Program-made: the position numbers and the translations under genes
The notes under the pieces: generated by a model
Seen by the model: only the letters and a program-made list of their open reading frames with translations
What the model was told of the DNA's origin: nothing
Database searches by the model: none
Shown here: in pieces, positions 8,754 through 19,245 of the stretch
How positions within the stretch are numbered: position 1 is the first letter of the stretch
How the letters are laid out: every line of letters begins with the position of its first letter
Assembly: GCA_963677345.2 (NCBI GenBank)
Contig: CAXXLC010000010.1
Span: forward strand, 1 to 64,000
Length of the DNA stretch: 64,000 nt
Direction of reading: 5' to 3'
From: Saccharicrinis sp963677345
GTDB taxonomy: Bacteria; Bacteroidota; Bacteroidia; Bacteroidales; Marinilabiliaceae

Positions 8754-9740
8754 TTATAGTACGTTATCAAGTAAATCTGCTAAGGAATTTTTAGTATTAA
8801 TGTTTAATGGATTTGTGTTTTTGTAATTTCGTTGAAAAAACAATTGATTGTTTTTTTGAGCCAGTGCATATCCGAGATTAATGGTTTCATTACTATGCTT
8901 TGAATCATTATGAGCTGATCTACATCTAAAGGTAAACCATCCGGTTCCCTTTATTGGTTCTACTTCAAATAGGATCTTTTCATTAGAGATACATCCAATA
9001 AAGAATTTATGTTTAAATATCATATTGTCAATGGTGCCACTTTCCTTTATGTACCAATTGTTACAGTTTAGTTTTCTGAAATCATTCAAACTTTTACAAA
9101 GGAAGAACGATTCAGGAAGTTCAATTTCTCCGGTGTAAGAAGCTTCAATATTGAACCATTCTTTTTCTAAGTGATGAGTCGTTTTTGACAGGTTTATTTT
9201 AATATCTGCATTAGAATATTTCTCAATTATTTTTGCTCTATTGTTATCGTTTATTATTTCCTTCAAATATAGGTGTATTTCATCTATGGATGATAATTTA
9301 CAATTGACCTTTAAAAGTTGACAAGCATTAATTAACCTATCATATGTGTCTATATGGATATTATTTAAGACTAACTTATAAAAGCTTTTTGAGTCGATAT
9401 ATTGATGTAGGTTGTATTCCTGAAGTAATAGATGACTAAAGGATAATACATCAGGTATTTCTTTTGTAATCATATTAGCAAAATGATCTTTCGTAATATA
9501 CAATTCTGGGTAGGGGATGTTTTGATATATCCAGCCTAGTCCTAGCTCATCTAAAAAGACATTCCATTTCGGGTGCTTCATTAGTTTATACAAAGGGTAG
9601 TTTTGATTTTTGAATTGGTATTTGTTTTCACCAGAATTATTTACAATTAAAACTTCATCAAGGTTATTATCTGTAAAATGAAAAGCTTTACCTTCTGTTA
9701 CAATTAATTCCGGTTCAATTGAGTTTTTAACTTCTTCCAT
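8754..9740 (-). CDS. Hypothetical protein, first gene of the WYL operon
   Basis: A 328-residue protein I do not recognise. The first 90 residues look beta-rich, then come helices around 95-190, and a further beta-rich half. A cluster SAHNDSKHSNETINLGYALAQ near the C-terminus is polar. No signal peptide, membrane span or known motif is visible. It heads the minus-strand set and its start is 262 bases from recD, which is read in the opposite direction; the shared upstream region could hold both promoters. Confidence 0.6.
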   Translation of the reverse strand: MEEVKNSIEPELIVTEGKAFHFTDNNLDEVLIVNNSGENKYQFKNQNYPLYKLMKHPKWNVFLDELGLGWIYQNIPYPELYITKDHFANMITKEIPDVLSFSHLLLQEYNLHQYIDSKSFYKLVLNNIHIDTYDRLINACQLLKVNCKLSSIDEIHLYLKEIINDNNRAKIIEKYSNADIKINLSKTTHHLEKEWFNIEASYTGEIELPESFFLCKSLNDFRKLNCNNWYIKESGTIDNMIFKHKFFIGCISNEKILFEVEPIKGTGWFTFRCRSAHNDSKHSNETINLGYALAQKNNQLFFQRNYKNTNPLNINTKNSLADLLDNVL

Positions 9741-10002
9741 AACTTTAAATTTATTTGTTAATACTGCAAAACTACTTTAGAAGGAGGTCAAATGTTGACC
9801 TTGTGTTTTTCAATTCAGGAACTTGATCCATAATAAGTTATTAATTTTCTTTAGGCAGACGTACAATGTCGTAGTCAATGAGTAATTTTGCAGAGTACAA
9901 CTTAAGGCATTGGATATACTGTTTAAAAGCAGTAATGTCAAATTCACTTTATTGATGCTAAAAGTGTATTTTTAAAATTTTCAGAAAAGAACCTAATAAT
10001 AT

Positions 10003-11856
10003 ATGTCACACACCATAGATGTTCATAAAGAATTTGCTTCCTTCTTTAAGGATGATAAGCTGAAAACTGCAGCTTATGCAGTATCAAAGAAACTGGAAGA
10101 AGGACATACTTGCATAAATATAGCAGACTTCAATAATAATCTAACGGAGATTGATCAGGAGGATAACTTTTTCAATCCAATTGATATAGATGCATTAAAG
10201 CAAAGTCCGTTTGTAAGTGAAAAAGCAGAAGAGGTTCAGCCATTTGTATTGCATAATGGAAACTTTTATTTGCAACGTTATTTTAGTTACGAAACTGAAA
10301 TTATTGAAAAGATTGAGCAGATGATAGCTCACGAAAATAAATCTGTATTTAAAGAAGAATTGCTTTTAAAACATAAAGACTTTATTTTTGATTTATTCTC
10401 TGACCATAAGGTTGATGCCAAGTGTAGCAAAGAGGAGAATATCAATTGGCAATTGGTTGGCGCTATAACAGCCATGCTTTCTGATTTTTCTATTATAACG
10501 GGTGGACCGGGAACCGGAAAAACAACAGCGGTGGCTAAATTACTGGCGATTTTATATACCATTAAACCCGATATAAAAATAGCACTGGCAGCTCCTACCG
10601 GAAAAGCTGCAGCACGAATGAAGGAATCGTTAATGGGAGCTGTTATTATGAGCCACGATGGAGGAAGATTGATACGTGAACTGAATGACGATATGCAAAG
10701 CTTTAATAGGCTTAATGCAAGTACCTTGCATCGCTTGTTAGGCTATCGGCCGGGAACGCATTATTTTATGCATGATGAGAATAATCCACTTGATTATGAT
10801 GTGGTTATTGTGGATGAGAGCAGTATGATTGGAGCAAGTATGATGGCCAAGTTACTCAATGCTATAAAGCCTGATTCAAAACTCATTATGTTAGGGGATA
10901 AAGACCAATTGGCTTCTGTAGAGGCAGGTAGTATTTTTGGTGATATCTGTCTGACTCAAAAAGGAACGATGAATAAATTGAGTCCGCAACGAGCAGAGTT
11001 GATCAATACTTACATTGCAGATAAAGAAGCAGGATTAAATAATGATTATATCCTTCATGGTTCCATTAATAATGTATTACAGCAGCATATTATAGAGCTA
11101 AAGAAAAGTTGGCGTTTTAATAGCAGAGAAGGGATTGGAGAGTTTAGCCATGCGGTGATAAATGGAGCTTTAACGGATGAAATCATCACCAAACCAATAC
11201 CTCAAAAAGGTCAATATGTAAAAGTATGTAATGATTATGAGTCTATGGACTTAACTGATTTAATGGCTGGTTTTAAAGCTTACATTGAAGAAGAAGATAT
11301 TTTACAGGCATTGACAAAATTAAACCAGGTTCGGTTTTTATGTGCAGTTCGCTCCGGGATATATGGTGTGCAACATTATAATAGTTTGATTAGCTCTTAT
11401 TTAAAAGATGAGGGATGTTTAGAGCCTTCCTCTTCTTTTTACGAAAATCAGCCCATTATGATTACCCAGAATAATAAGGAACACAACTTATTTAATGGGG
11501 ATATTGGGTTGATAAGGAAAGATGTGGTTGCTGATAAGTATATGGCCTATTTTGAAGATGGAGATAGTGACACGGGTTATCGGGCTATTCCCACGACGTA
11601 TTTATCGGAGTATACTACTGTTTTTGCTATGACCATCCATAAGAGTCAGGGTTCTGAGTTTAAGTGTGTAGGTATTGTTTTACCCGCTGATGAAAATACG
11701 CCTTTACTTACCCGTGAATTGATTTATACTGCAATAACAAGGGCAAAAGAGCGGGCTATAATCTTTTCATCCAATGAAGTATTAAAAGCGGGCGTTGCCA
11801 AACAGGTTGAAAGGGCTTCCGGAATAACCCATCGTTTTATAAACCCTAAAAAGTAA
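10003..11856 (+). CDS. recD: Exodeoxyribonuclease V alpha subunit (RecD helicase)
   Basis: A 617-residue superfamily 1B helicase: Walker A GGPGTGKT at about 167-174, Walker B VDESSM near 272, motif III GDKDQL, motif V TIHKSQGSEF, and motif VI YTAITRAKE near 578. The N-terminal 150 residues are the RecD dimer-type domain. In the RecBCD complex it is the 5'-3' motor acting at double-strand ends. It is the first gene of recD-recC-recB, with only 6 bases to recC. The E. coli order (recC-ptrA-recB-recD) is not kept, and no ptrA is present. Confidence 0.95.
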   Translation: MSHTIDVHKEFASFFKDDKLKTAAYAVSKKLEEGHTCINIADFNNNLTEIDQEDNFFNPIDIDALKQSPFVSEKAEEVQPFVLHNGNFYLQRYFSYETEIIEKIEQMIAHENKSVFKEELLLKHKDFIFDLFSDHKVDAKCSKEENINWQLVGAITAMLSDFSIITGGPGTGKTTAVAKLLAILYTIKPDIKIALAAPTGKAAARMKESLMGAVIMSHDGGRLIRELNDDMQSFNRLNASTLHRLLGYRPGTHYFMHDENNPLDYDVVIVDESSMIGASMMAKLLNAIKPDSKLIMLGDKDQLASVEAGSIFGDICLTQKGTMNKLSPQRAELINTYIADKEAGLNNDYILHGSINNVLQQHIIELKKSWRFNSREGIGEFSHAVINGALTDEIITKPIPQKGQYVKVCNDYESMDLTDLMAGFKAYIEEEDILQALTKLNQVRFLCAVRSGIYGVQHYNSLISSYLKDEGCLEPSSSFYENQPIMITQNNKEHNLFNGDIGLIRKDVVADKYMAYFEDGDSDTGYRAIPTTYLSEYTTVFAMTIHKSQGSEFKCVGIVLPADENTPLLTRELIYTAITRAKERAIIFSSNEVLKAGVAKQVERASGITHRFINPKK

Positions 11857-11862
11857 ATTCAC

Positions 11863-14800
11863 GTGGCATTACATATATATTCATCCAACAGAATAGAGGA
11901 GTTATCCGCTGTTTTTAGTGAAGCTGTAAAGCATAAAAACAGTTGGAACCAAATTTCTCATATTATCGTACAGGCCGAAGGCTTACAAAAGTGGTTAATA
12001 CGAGAAACAGCTTCTACCAATAAAATATTTGCCAATTATGAGTTTTCCAGTCCGGACGGTTTTATTGGCAAAGTAAACCAGTTATTGTTTAATTATGGCA
12101 ATAGCTATTTTTCTACTGAAAATATTAAGTGGAAAGTTTATACTTACCTGAATGATCCTGGTTTTATCAAGCTTTTTCCGGAAATTTCCAATTATTATGC
12201 AGAAGATGATATTAAACGGATTCAATTGGCCGGGAAAATAGCCGATTTATTCGATCAGTATCAGGTTTATCGATCGGGTTTTATTGAGGCATGGAATGAT
12301 GATGCCGAGATTGAGTTGGTTTCTGATGAGGATTTTAAAAAACAAGAAGCCTGGCAAAGGTGGCTTTGGAAAAAACTTAAGTCTGAAAGTAAGGGGAGGT
12401 ACGATCAGCTTCAGTTGAAGAACAGTTTGTTGCAGAAACTAGAGTCGGATGAATTTCAGGCTGAACTAAAACAGCAGTATCCCCACATTCACCTTTTCGG
12501 AATAGCCGTGTTATCTGATTATCATTGGGCGATATATCAAAAATTGGCTTCTATTATAGATGTTTCTTTATATCTGACCAGTCCTGCAATGGGTAATGAC
12601 TGGTATCAGGATGCATCACCTTACCGGGAAAATGATTTGTTAGGTAGTTGTAAGGGATTGATGGTTAACCTGCATCAATTATTACCAATAAAGGATGCGC
12701 ATCATCAATTTATTGAGGCCGAAAATAATAGTCTGTTATCCACTGTGCAGAATGATATACTACATAACCACAATAAGGGTATTCAGCAATACGATATAAC
12801 AAAGCAGGATGCTTCGATACAAATAGCTTCATCATACACACCTGTTCGCGAGGTGGAAGCATTGTATAATCACCTTTTATATGAATTTGAGAAGAATCCG
12901 CAGCTAAAGGGTAGTGAGGTGTCGGTTCAAATGACGGATGTAAACCTTTATGCACCATTAATTAAGGCAGTTTTTGATAATGCGCCAAAGAAAATCCCAT
13001 ATATGATATGCGATCAGTCCTATTCAGAGGGGGATTCACTCATTAAGGCATTGGATATATTTGTAAATCTTCAGCATTCTGATTTTAGAGCCGAGAATGT
13101 TTTACAGTTGTTTGATTTTAAGGCTGTCCGAAAACACTTTGGTATTACAGATGTGGAATTGGTTCGGGAAATCATTACCGATGCCAACATTCGTTTTGGC
13201 ATTGAAGGAAATAAAGAGGATGATACTTACTTGTATAGTTGGAAGCATGGCCTTAAAAAAATGATATTAGGTTATGCTATAAAAGGTGGTGCTGATTATA
13301 CTTTGGGTGATACAGATCTTTTTCCTTGTGATTCGTTGGAAGGAAATGAAGCCTTAACCATTTTTAAAATAAAAGCTTTTGCTGATACCGTGTTTGATTT
13401 GTATGAGCAGTCATTAGGAGAAAAATCTATTGTAGAATGGAAAGAATTCTTGTTTCATCAGGTATTTCCTGATCTGTTTGGGTTAAAATATTCAGATGAT
13501 AAAGAACTGGATAAAATATATAGTGAGGAGCTTGACTATATCTATAAAAAACTAGAGAACCTAAGTAAGGTTACCGAAGATATGAAAGAGCATATATCCT
13601 TCCGTGTGTTTCAGGAGGGTTTAATGAATTTGCTTAATTCCGAAACCATCAATAGTGTTTACACAAGTGGTTTGGTGACTTTTAGTTCTATGATGTCGGT
13701 TCGCTCAATGCCGTTTAAATATATAGCTGTGCTGGGGTTAAATTCCGATGAGTTTCCCCGACAGCAAAAGGTTTTGGGATTTGACTTGATGGCTATTCAA
13801 CCTATGCCTAACGATAGGAATATGAAGGATAATGACAAGCATTTGTTCTTAGAGACATTGTTATCGGCAAAAGAACAACTTTATTTAAGTTATATTGGTT
13901 CGAGCATCAAAGATAATTCGGAGATACCGCCTTCTTTATTGATTGAGGAGTTGGAAGATTATATCATTACAGGAACGGGTAATAAAAATTGGTTTGAGGA
14001 TAAAATCATGTATAAACACCCTTTGCATGCATCCAGTAAACTCTATTTTGAAGGTGATAAGTTTTTTACCTATTTAGGGCAGACCGTTGAGAATGAAACT
14101 TCAGAAGTTGTTGCTGGTAATTCAGTTAAAGAAGAAGCCAGTCTTAATTTCGATGAAATCAGTTTAAACGACCTGATCAGTTTTTATAAAGATCCCTTTA
14201 AATGGTATTACAATAAAACCTTACGAATTTATTATTCTGATGAAGCTGTATTGTTACCGGAAGAAGAGACTTTTGAATTAGATCATCTTCAAAAGTGGTC
14301 TTTAAAAAATGATTTGGTTCAGCTATCTGATGAAAAAGAAGAAGCTTATCTCAAACGAAGAAAAAATGATGGCTTAATTCAGTTAGCCAATATGGCAAAG
14401 GCAGCAATAAGTGTAGAGAAGGAAGTTATTGATTGTTTGAAAAGCGAGTATTCAAAACATGTAAACGGCGAAGCCAAACAGGAAGCTATTGCCTTGAAAA
14501 TTGGAGATAGCATAATAAGAGGTAAAATTTCAAACATATTTGAAAAAGGGTATGTTCATTATAACGTATCAGGAGTGCATAGTCAGCCTAAATATTTAGT
14601 AGAGTTATTTATTAAACACCTGGCCTGTAAAGTAGGTAATCCACAAGCTAAATCTGTGTTTATAAGTGAACCTTATAAATTTTCATTAGGTGAAGATTTT
14701 ATTAGCGCGAAAGATGCAAAAGATATACTAACTAAGTTGGTTTCTTTTTATAAAAAAGGTCATAAAGAAATCATTCCATTCGTTCCTCAGGCAGGGCTAA

Positions 14801-15084
14801 GTTTAATAAACAGCTTGTACGATACAGATAATGGAATGGAAATAGAAGAAGTGTTAAAAAAATCGGTCAAGGATTTTTGGCGAACGATAGCATTTGGAGA
14901 AATTATATATCCGAGTGAATACGTGGCGAAAGAAGCCGAGGATGGATACTTTGAGTTTCTTTTATCGGATAAAGAATCGTTAAGTGATCAACAAACACAG
15001 GAACTGGAACGATTGCATGATGTTTTTATGCAAGTTAGTAAGTTGCTGTTTAATAAATTAAGTCCCCTAATCTCAATACTATAA
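11863..15084 (+). CDS. recC: Exodeoxyribonuclease V gamma subunit (RecC)
   Basis: A 1073-residue protein, near the usual RecC size. The N-terminus (MALHIYSSNRIEELSAVF), the segment HIIVQAEGLQKWL and the long inactivated helicase-like and nuclease-like halves follow RecC. In E. coli, RecC splits the duplex and recognises Chi on the 3' strand; the local Chi sequence is unknown. Translation starts at GTG 11863, 6 bases after the recD stop, because no ATG in this frame lies near enough and homology begins at once. No intact PD-(D/E)XK signature is expected or seen. It lies between its complex partners. Confidence 0.92.
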   Translation: MALHIYSSNRIEELSAVFSEAVKHKNSWNQISHIIVQAEGLQKWLIRETASTNKIFANYEFSSPDGFIGKVNQLLFNYGNSYFSTENIKWKVYTYLNDPGFIKLFPEISNYYAEDDIKRIQLAGKIADLFDQYQVYRSGFIEAWNDDAEIELVSDEDFKKQEAWQRWLWKKLKSESKGRYDQLQLKNSLLQKLESDEFQAELKQQYPHIHLFGIAVLSDYHWAIYQKLASIIDVSLYLTSPAMGNDWYQDASPYRENDLLGSCKGLMVNLHQLLPIKDAHHQFIEAENNSLLSTVQNDILHNHNKGIQQYDITKQDASIQIASSYTPVREVEALYNHLLYEFEKNPQLKGSEVSVQMTDVNLYAPLIKAVFDNAPKKIPYMICDQSYSEGDSLIKALDIFVNLQHSDFRAENVLQLFDFKAVRKHFGITDVELVREIITDANIRFGIEGNKEDDTYLYSWKHGLKKMILGYAIKGGADYTLGDTDLFPCDSLEGNEALTIFKIKAFADTVFDLYEQSLGEKSIVEWKEFLFHQVFPDLFGLKYSDDKELDKIYSEELDYIYKKLENLSKVTEDMKEHISFRVFQEGLMNLLNSETINSVYTSGLVTFSSMMSVRSMPFKYIAVLGLNSDEFPRQQKVLGFDLMAIQPMPNDRNMKDNDKHLFLETLLSAKEQLYLSYIGSSIKDNSEIPPSLLIEELEDYIITGTGNKNWFEDKIMYKHPLHASSKLYFEGDKFFTYLGQTVENETSEVVAGNSVKEEASLNFDEISLNDLISFYKDPFKWYYNKTLRIYYSDEAVLLPEEETFELDHLQKWSLKNDLVQLSDEKEEAYLKRRKNDGLIQLANMAKAAISVEKEVIDCLKSEYSKHVNGEAKQEAIALKIGDSIIRGKISNIFEKGYVHYNVSGVHSQPKYLVELFIKHLACKVGNPQAKSVFISEPYKFSLGEDFISAKDAKDILTKLVSFYKKGHKEIIPFVPQAGLSLINSLYDTDNGMEIEEVLKKSVKDFWRTIAFGEIIYPSEYVAKEAEDGYFEFLLSDKESLSDQQTQELERLHDVFMQVSKLLFNKLSPLISIL

Positions 15085-15086
15085 TA

Positions 15087-18000
15087 ATGGCTAAAACTAA
15101 TTTTGATGTAACAAAGGTTGCTTTAAAAGGCTCTAACCTTATTGAAGCAAGTGCAGGTACTGGAAAGACATATTCTATTGCTATTTTGGTAATTCGCCTG
15201 GTTATAGAAAAGAAAATAGAGTTAAAGGAAATCCTGATGGTGACTTTTACAAAGGCAGCGGTGGCTGAGTTAGAAGTGCGTATTCGTCAATTTATTCGTG
15301 AGGCATATACTTATGCCAGTCATGGAGTGAAGATTGATGATGAAACCATACAAGAGATTGTTGACAATGGTATTCAACAATTTGATAAAGAGGAAGTGTT
15401 GGCACTACTAATGAAAGCACGTAGACAATTAGATGAGACTTCTATATTTACCATTCATAGTTTTTGTCAGCTCACCTTAAACGAATTTGCTTTTGAAACA
15501 GGGCAGGCTTTTAATAGTGAAGTGATTGAGGATGAGGCTTCATTAATTAATGAAGCAGTGAATGAATATTGGCGAAAAAATATAACGACGCTGGATAGTG
15601 ATTTATTAAAGTTTTTACTGAAGGGAGGTCTGTCTAAAAATAAATTGGTCAACGTGGTGTTGAAAGCGAGGATGGGCAAGGAATTCATTTTTAACAGAAA
15701 TGTTGATTTATCGCATGAATTTAACGAGCTTGTTAGCTTGGAACAACCATTATCAGATGCTTTGGGTCAATATGACGATTTGTATAAGGATACTTTAAAC
15801 AGCATTGGTGAACTGTTTGCCAATGCAAAAGTCCCCAATTATATTACTAACAATATAAGAGATAAGAATAAACTTAGAGGAGAGCTTAATAAATCTACCG
15901 CACTTAAACTTTTACCTGATTTAGCTGAGGCTTCAAACCATATAAGGGAGGTTGAGGATGAAGTTCAAATATGTACTTCAAAATGCATTAATTTTTTGTA
16001 TGGTGAAGCCATATCTTATTGTGATGAATTAATACAGAAAAAAAAGCAGGAGCAAGGACTTTTTTCTTTTGATGATTTGATCAATAAGTTACATCAAGCT
16101 ATTTCTTCAGCATCTTTACAAATTGCCGTTAGAAAAAAATATAAGGCTGTTTTTATTGATGAATTCCAGGATACTGATCAAAAGCAGTATGAAATATTCC
16201 ACACCTTTTTTAATCAGCATTCCATCCTGTTTTATATAGGCGATCCAAAGCAATCCATTTATAGTTTTAAAGGGACTGATTTAGATACTTATCTGGAAGC
16301 CGCTCAAAAAGTAGATGCGTCCTATACCATGAGTAAAAACTATCGTTCAACAGCAGCTTTTAATGAGGCGATGAACAAGTTGTTTACATGTGTTGAAAAT
16401 CCATTCTATGATGTAAGGATTGATTATGAAATAGTCAGTGCCGGTAGAGATTTAAATGAGATTGAAATAGACGGAGAAATTGTTGATCCCCTTTCCATTT
16501 ATGAGTGTAAAAATAATGACCAGCTTATTGAGCAAACCATTAACCAGGTAAAAGACCTGTTAATGGGAAATTATCAAATCGAGGGTAGAAAGGTAAAACC
16601 TTCCGATATTGGTATTTTGGTCAGGGCAAACAGTAAGGGAAGAGAAATAAAGAACTGCCTGAACAGGGCGAATATTCCTGCTATTACCATCGATGATAGC
16701 CGTGTGATGGAAAGTGAGCAAAGTACCTTGTTGCTGTATTTACTAAAGGCCATGTTTGAGCCCAATATCAATACCATTAACAGGGTTCTGCTGACTTGTT
16801 TGACCAATAAAACTAAGGATGATTTGTTGAAGCTGAATATTGAGACAGACATTGAATTCTTTAGGGAATTAAACCAAACCTGGACTAGCAAAGGCGTTTT
16901 TAGTGCTATAAACAGCTTTATGAGCAGATATAATACCCTGGATCATATTCAAACACAAATTCCAACAGATGCAGAACGAATTATAACCAACCTTTTACAA
17001 ATAAATGAGATCCTTCATAACAAAGAAAATCAATCCAAGTCTTCTCCTAAAGAATTGATTCATTGGTTGGAATTTGCCATTGCCGGAGCAGAAGAAAGTG
17101 GAGAATATGCACAGCGTTTAGAGAACGATGAGGATGCTGTTAAAATTGTTACCATTCATAAAAGTAAAGGATTGGCCTACAATATTGTGATTGCTCCATA
17201 TCTGGATTTAAAATCAGAATACAACAAAAAGTGGGACTTTATTGAATATAAAGATCCTAAACTGGATAGGTATTGTTTTTCAGCAGAAATAACGGATGAA
17301 GCGCTGCGTTTGTATTCGGAACAAGCAGAAAGAGAAAATAGACGATTGATTTATGTGGCACTGACCAGAGCGGTTTATAATGGAATCATCATTCATAAGC
17401 CTAAGGATAAATGTGGTATTAAAGCTTTTGTTGACGGAGCTATAGGACAAAATCATTTTGTGTACAAGGAAAATGTTGAAAGTGATGAGCGACGTTATAA
17501 CGAAAGAAATGAAGAAGTAGATAAAACACCTAAAAGTTTTTCTGAAGCTGATATAAACAGCAAATGGAGCAGTTATAGCTTCAGCATGCTGTCAAAATAT
17601 GAGCCACACGAAAAACCTGAACCCATTGAGCTTACCAATGAGTACGATCAATTTATTTTTGAATCATTCCCCAAGGGAGCAATGGCCGGGAATTTTATGC
17701 ATTACCTATTTGAGAATACTGATTTTACAAACCGTGATTTTAGTGATGCTATATCAAAAGCATTAAGCAGGTATAGATCTGTATTTGGCAAAGGAGATGT
17801 TAATCTGGAAGTGAAGCTTTCAGAAATGTTATGTCATGTTTTAGACTCTGAGATACCTAATGATAAACCGTTTGCTTTATCTCGAATCAAGGAAGTTAAC
17901 AAACTCCCTGAGATGGGATTCAATTTTAAGATGAGCAATTTCTCAACAGGGAAAATGCATCGTCTTGTCCCTCACATTAATTTGGAACGAGAAGGTGATA

Positions 18001-18365
18001 TTCAAGGGATGATGACAGGTTTCATTGATTTGTTGTTTGAGCACGATGGCAAATTTTATATCCTCGATTGGAAATCAAATTACTTAGGTAACTCTTTAGA
18101 ATATTATACGCCAGATAAACTAGAGCTTGCTATGCAGGAAAGTAACTATCATTTGCAATACTTAATTTACACAGTTGCCACAAAGCTATACTTACAAAAC
18201 TGCATACCTGATTTTGACTACGATAAACACTTTGGAGGCATCATTTATGTTTATGTGAGGGGTTGCCGTAAAGAAGGTAATACAGGTATTTATTTTAACA
18301 AACCGGATGTGAGAATGATTGAAGAATTGGAGGATCTGTTGGTTGTAGAAAAAGAACTAGCTTAA
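15087..18365 (+). CDS. recB: Exodeoxyribonuclease V beta subunit (RecB helicase-nuclease)
   Basis: A 1092-residue protein with a UvrD-type helicase and a C-terminal nuclease. Walker A is ASAGTGKT near residues 20-27, motif II is IDEFQDTD, and motif IV-VI segments include NYRST, TIHKSKGL and YVALTRA. The nuclease near 975-1000 shows TGFIDLLFEHD followed by ILDWKSN, the RecB-family Asp and D-x-K residues. It is the 3'-5' motor and the only nuclease of RecBCD. The gene starts 2 bases after recC, so translation is probably coupled. All motifs are complete. Confidence 0.95.
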   Translation: MAKTNFDVTKVALKGSNLIEASAGTGKTYSIAILVIRLVIEKKIELKEILMVTFTKAAVAELEVRIRQFIREAYTYASHGVKIDDETIQEIVDNGIQQFDKEEVLALLMKARRQLDETSIFTIHSFCQLTLNEFAFETGQAFNSEVIEDEASLINEAVNEYWRKNITTLDSDLLKFLLKGGLSKNKLVNVVLKARMGKEFIFNRNVDLSHEFNELVSLEQPLSDALGQYDDLYKDTLNSIGELFANAKVPNYITNNIRDKNKLRGELNKSTALKLLPDLAEASNHIREVEDEVQICTSKCINFLYGEAISYCDELIQKKKQEQGLFSFDDLINKLHQAISSASLQIAVRKKYKAVFIDEFQDTDQKQYEIFHTFFNQHSILFYIGDPKQSIYSFKGTDLDTYLEAAQKVDASYTMSKNYRSTAAFNEAMNKLFTCVENPFYDVRIDYEIVSAGRDLNEIEIDGEIVDPLSIYECKNNDQLIEQTINQVKDLLMGNYQIEGRKVKPSDIGILVRANSKGREIKNCLNRANIPAITIDDSRVMESEQSTLLLYLLKAMFEPNINTINRVLLTCLTNKTKDDLLKLNIETDIEFFRELNQTWTSKGVFSAINSFMSRYNTLDHIQTQIPTDAERIITNLLQINEILHNKENQSKSSPKELIHWLEFAIAGAEESGEYAQRLENDEDAVKIVTIHKSKGLAYNIVIAPYLDLKSEYNKKWDFIEYKDPKLDRYCFSAEITDEALRLYSEQAERENRRLIYVALTRAVYNGIIIHKPKDKCGIKAFVDGAIGQNHFVYKENVESDERRYNERNEEVDKTPKSFSEADINSKWSSYSFSMLSKYEPHEKPEPIELTNEYDQFIFESFPKGAMAGNFMHYLFENTDFTNRDFSDAISKALSRYRSVFGKGDVNLEVKLSEMLCHVLDSEIPNDKPFALSRIKEVNKLPEMGFNFKMSNFSTGKMHRLVPHINLEREGDIQGMMTGFIDLLFEHDGKFYILDWKSNYLGNSLEYYTPDKLELAMQESNYHLQYLIYTVATKLYLQNCIPDFDYDKHFGGIIYVYVRGCRKEGNTGIYFNKPDVRMIEELEDLLVVEKELA

Positions 18366-18372
18366 ATGATGT

Positions 18373-18403
18373 AAAAACAGGTGCTTTATGGTTACCTGTT
18401 TTT
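18373..18403. terminator. Bidirectional terminator between recB and a convergent gene
   Basis: Perfect 10-bp stem AAAAACAGGT / ACCTGTTTTT around an 11-base loop, with T runs on either strand. Confidence 0.75.
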
Positions 18404-18426
18404 ATATCATATTATTCCTAAGATGG

Positions 18427-18909
18427 TTAGCGAGTGTAAGTTCTATTTACTACATGCTTTCCATTTTCTCCTGTGTTCCATAATACAACCTGTTGGTGCC
18501 TAATGTCTTTCCCTCCTTTACCACCTCTGATAGTAAAAGTTTGGTTGCCAAGGCTTCTGGATTTAATGCTGACACTAACATCAATTATATAGTCGAGATC
18601 ATAAAAACCATCAAATTCTTCAACCTTAACAGCAGATCCATTTTTTACATCCTGGTATTTATAGAGTTCTCTGTTAGAAACGTTTTCTACGATATCATCC
18701 CAGGTAGCAAATCCACCTGTATTACTAAATACAAAATCTAAGGTTTCATTGGTTTCATTTACTAAAAAAATCTCATCACCATCACGAACCACCCATAAAA
18801 GAGGTTTTCTTGGTTCTATTTCGGTTGATACTACTCCTCCAAAACGAGAATTGCGTTGATGAGGAGGAGTCCATTTAATGATATCGTTTATAGTTTTTAA
18901 ATCTTTCAT
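18427..18909 (-). CDS. Hypothetical protein convergent with recB
   Basis: A 160-residue protein I do not recognise. It looks mostly beta-stranded (WVVRDGDEIFLVNETNETLD; DYIIDVSVSIKSRSLG) with Gly/Lys turns, no signal peptide and no membrane span. The opening (IIKWTPPHQRNSRFGG) is unusual in having two prolines and a polar run. It shares a terminator with recB. The reading frame has good codon texture and a competing plus-strand frame (18493-18741) looks like a shadow, so I accept it as real. Confidence 0.55.
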   Translation of the reverse strand: MKDLKTINDIIKWTPPHQRNSRFGGVVSTEIEPRKPLLWVVRDGDEIFLVNETNETLDFVFSNTGGFATWDDIVENVSNRELYKYQDVKNGSAVKVEEFDGFYDLDYIIDVSVSIKSRSLGNQTFTIRGGKGGKDIRHQQVVLWNTGENGKHVVNRTYTR

Positions 18910-19245
18910 GTTTTGGGTAATATATTATACATCAAGGGATAGTGTTATCTGGTATTTTATGTATGTTGATTAAGCCTTGTGTAAATTCGATTTATTGAAT
19001 AAACATATTTTTTTGTTATAAAAATACATAAATAAATAGAAACTCCTCTTTTATCCTTTTTTTCTTTGCTGTTGATTGAAATTTTGGTGTAGTTGCCTGA
19101 TATATTAGAGAATTTTACAAATTATCATTTCTACATAATACCATACTCTTGTTTCAACAAAAACTATTTTCTTGTTATTTAAAACTTTTATATACATAAC
19201 AAGCTGAATAATTTTGCCTGGAAAATACAAGGTAATAATTTAGTT
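18910..19245. other. Gene-free leader of the graveyard region
   Basis: 336 bases of AT-rich sequence between the hypothetical gene and the GH3 fragment. No open frame, RNA gene, hairpin or repeat was recognised. Confidence 0.5.
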
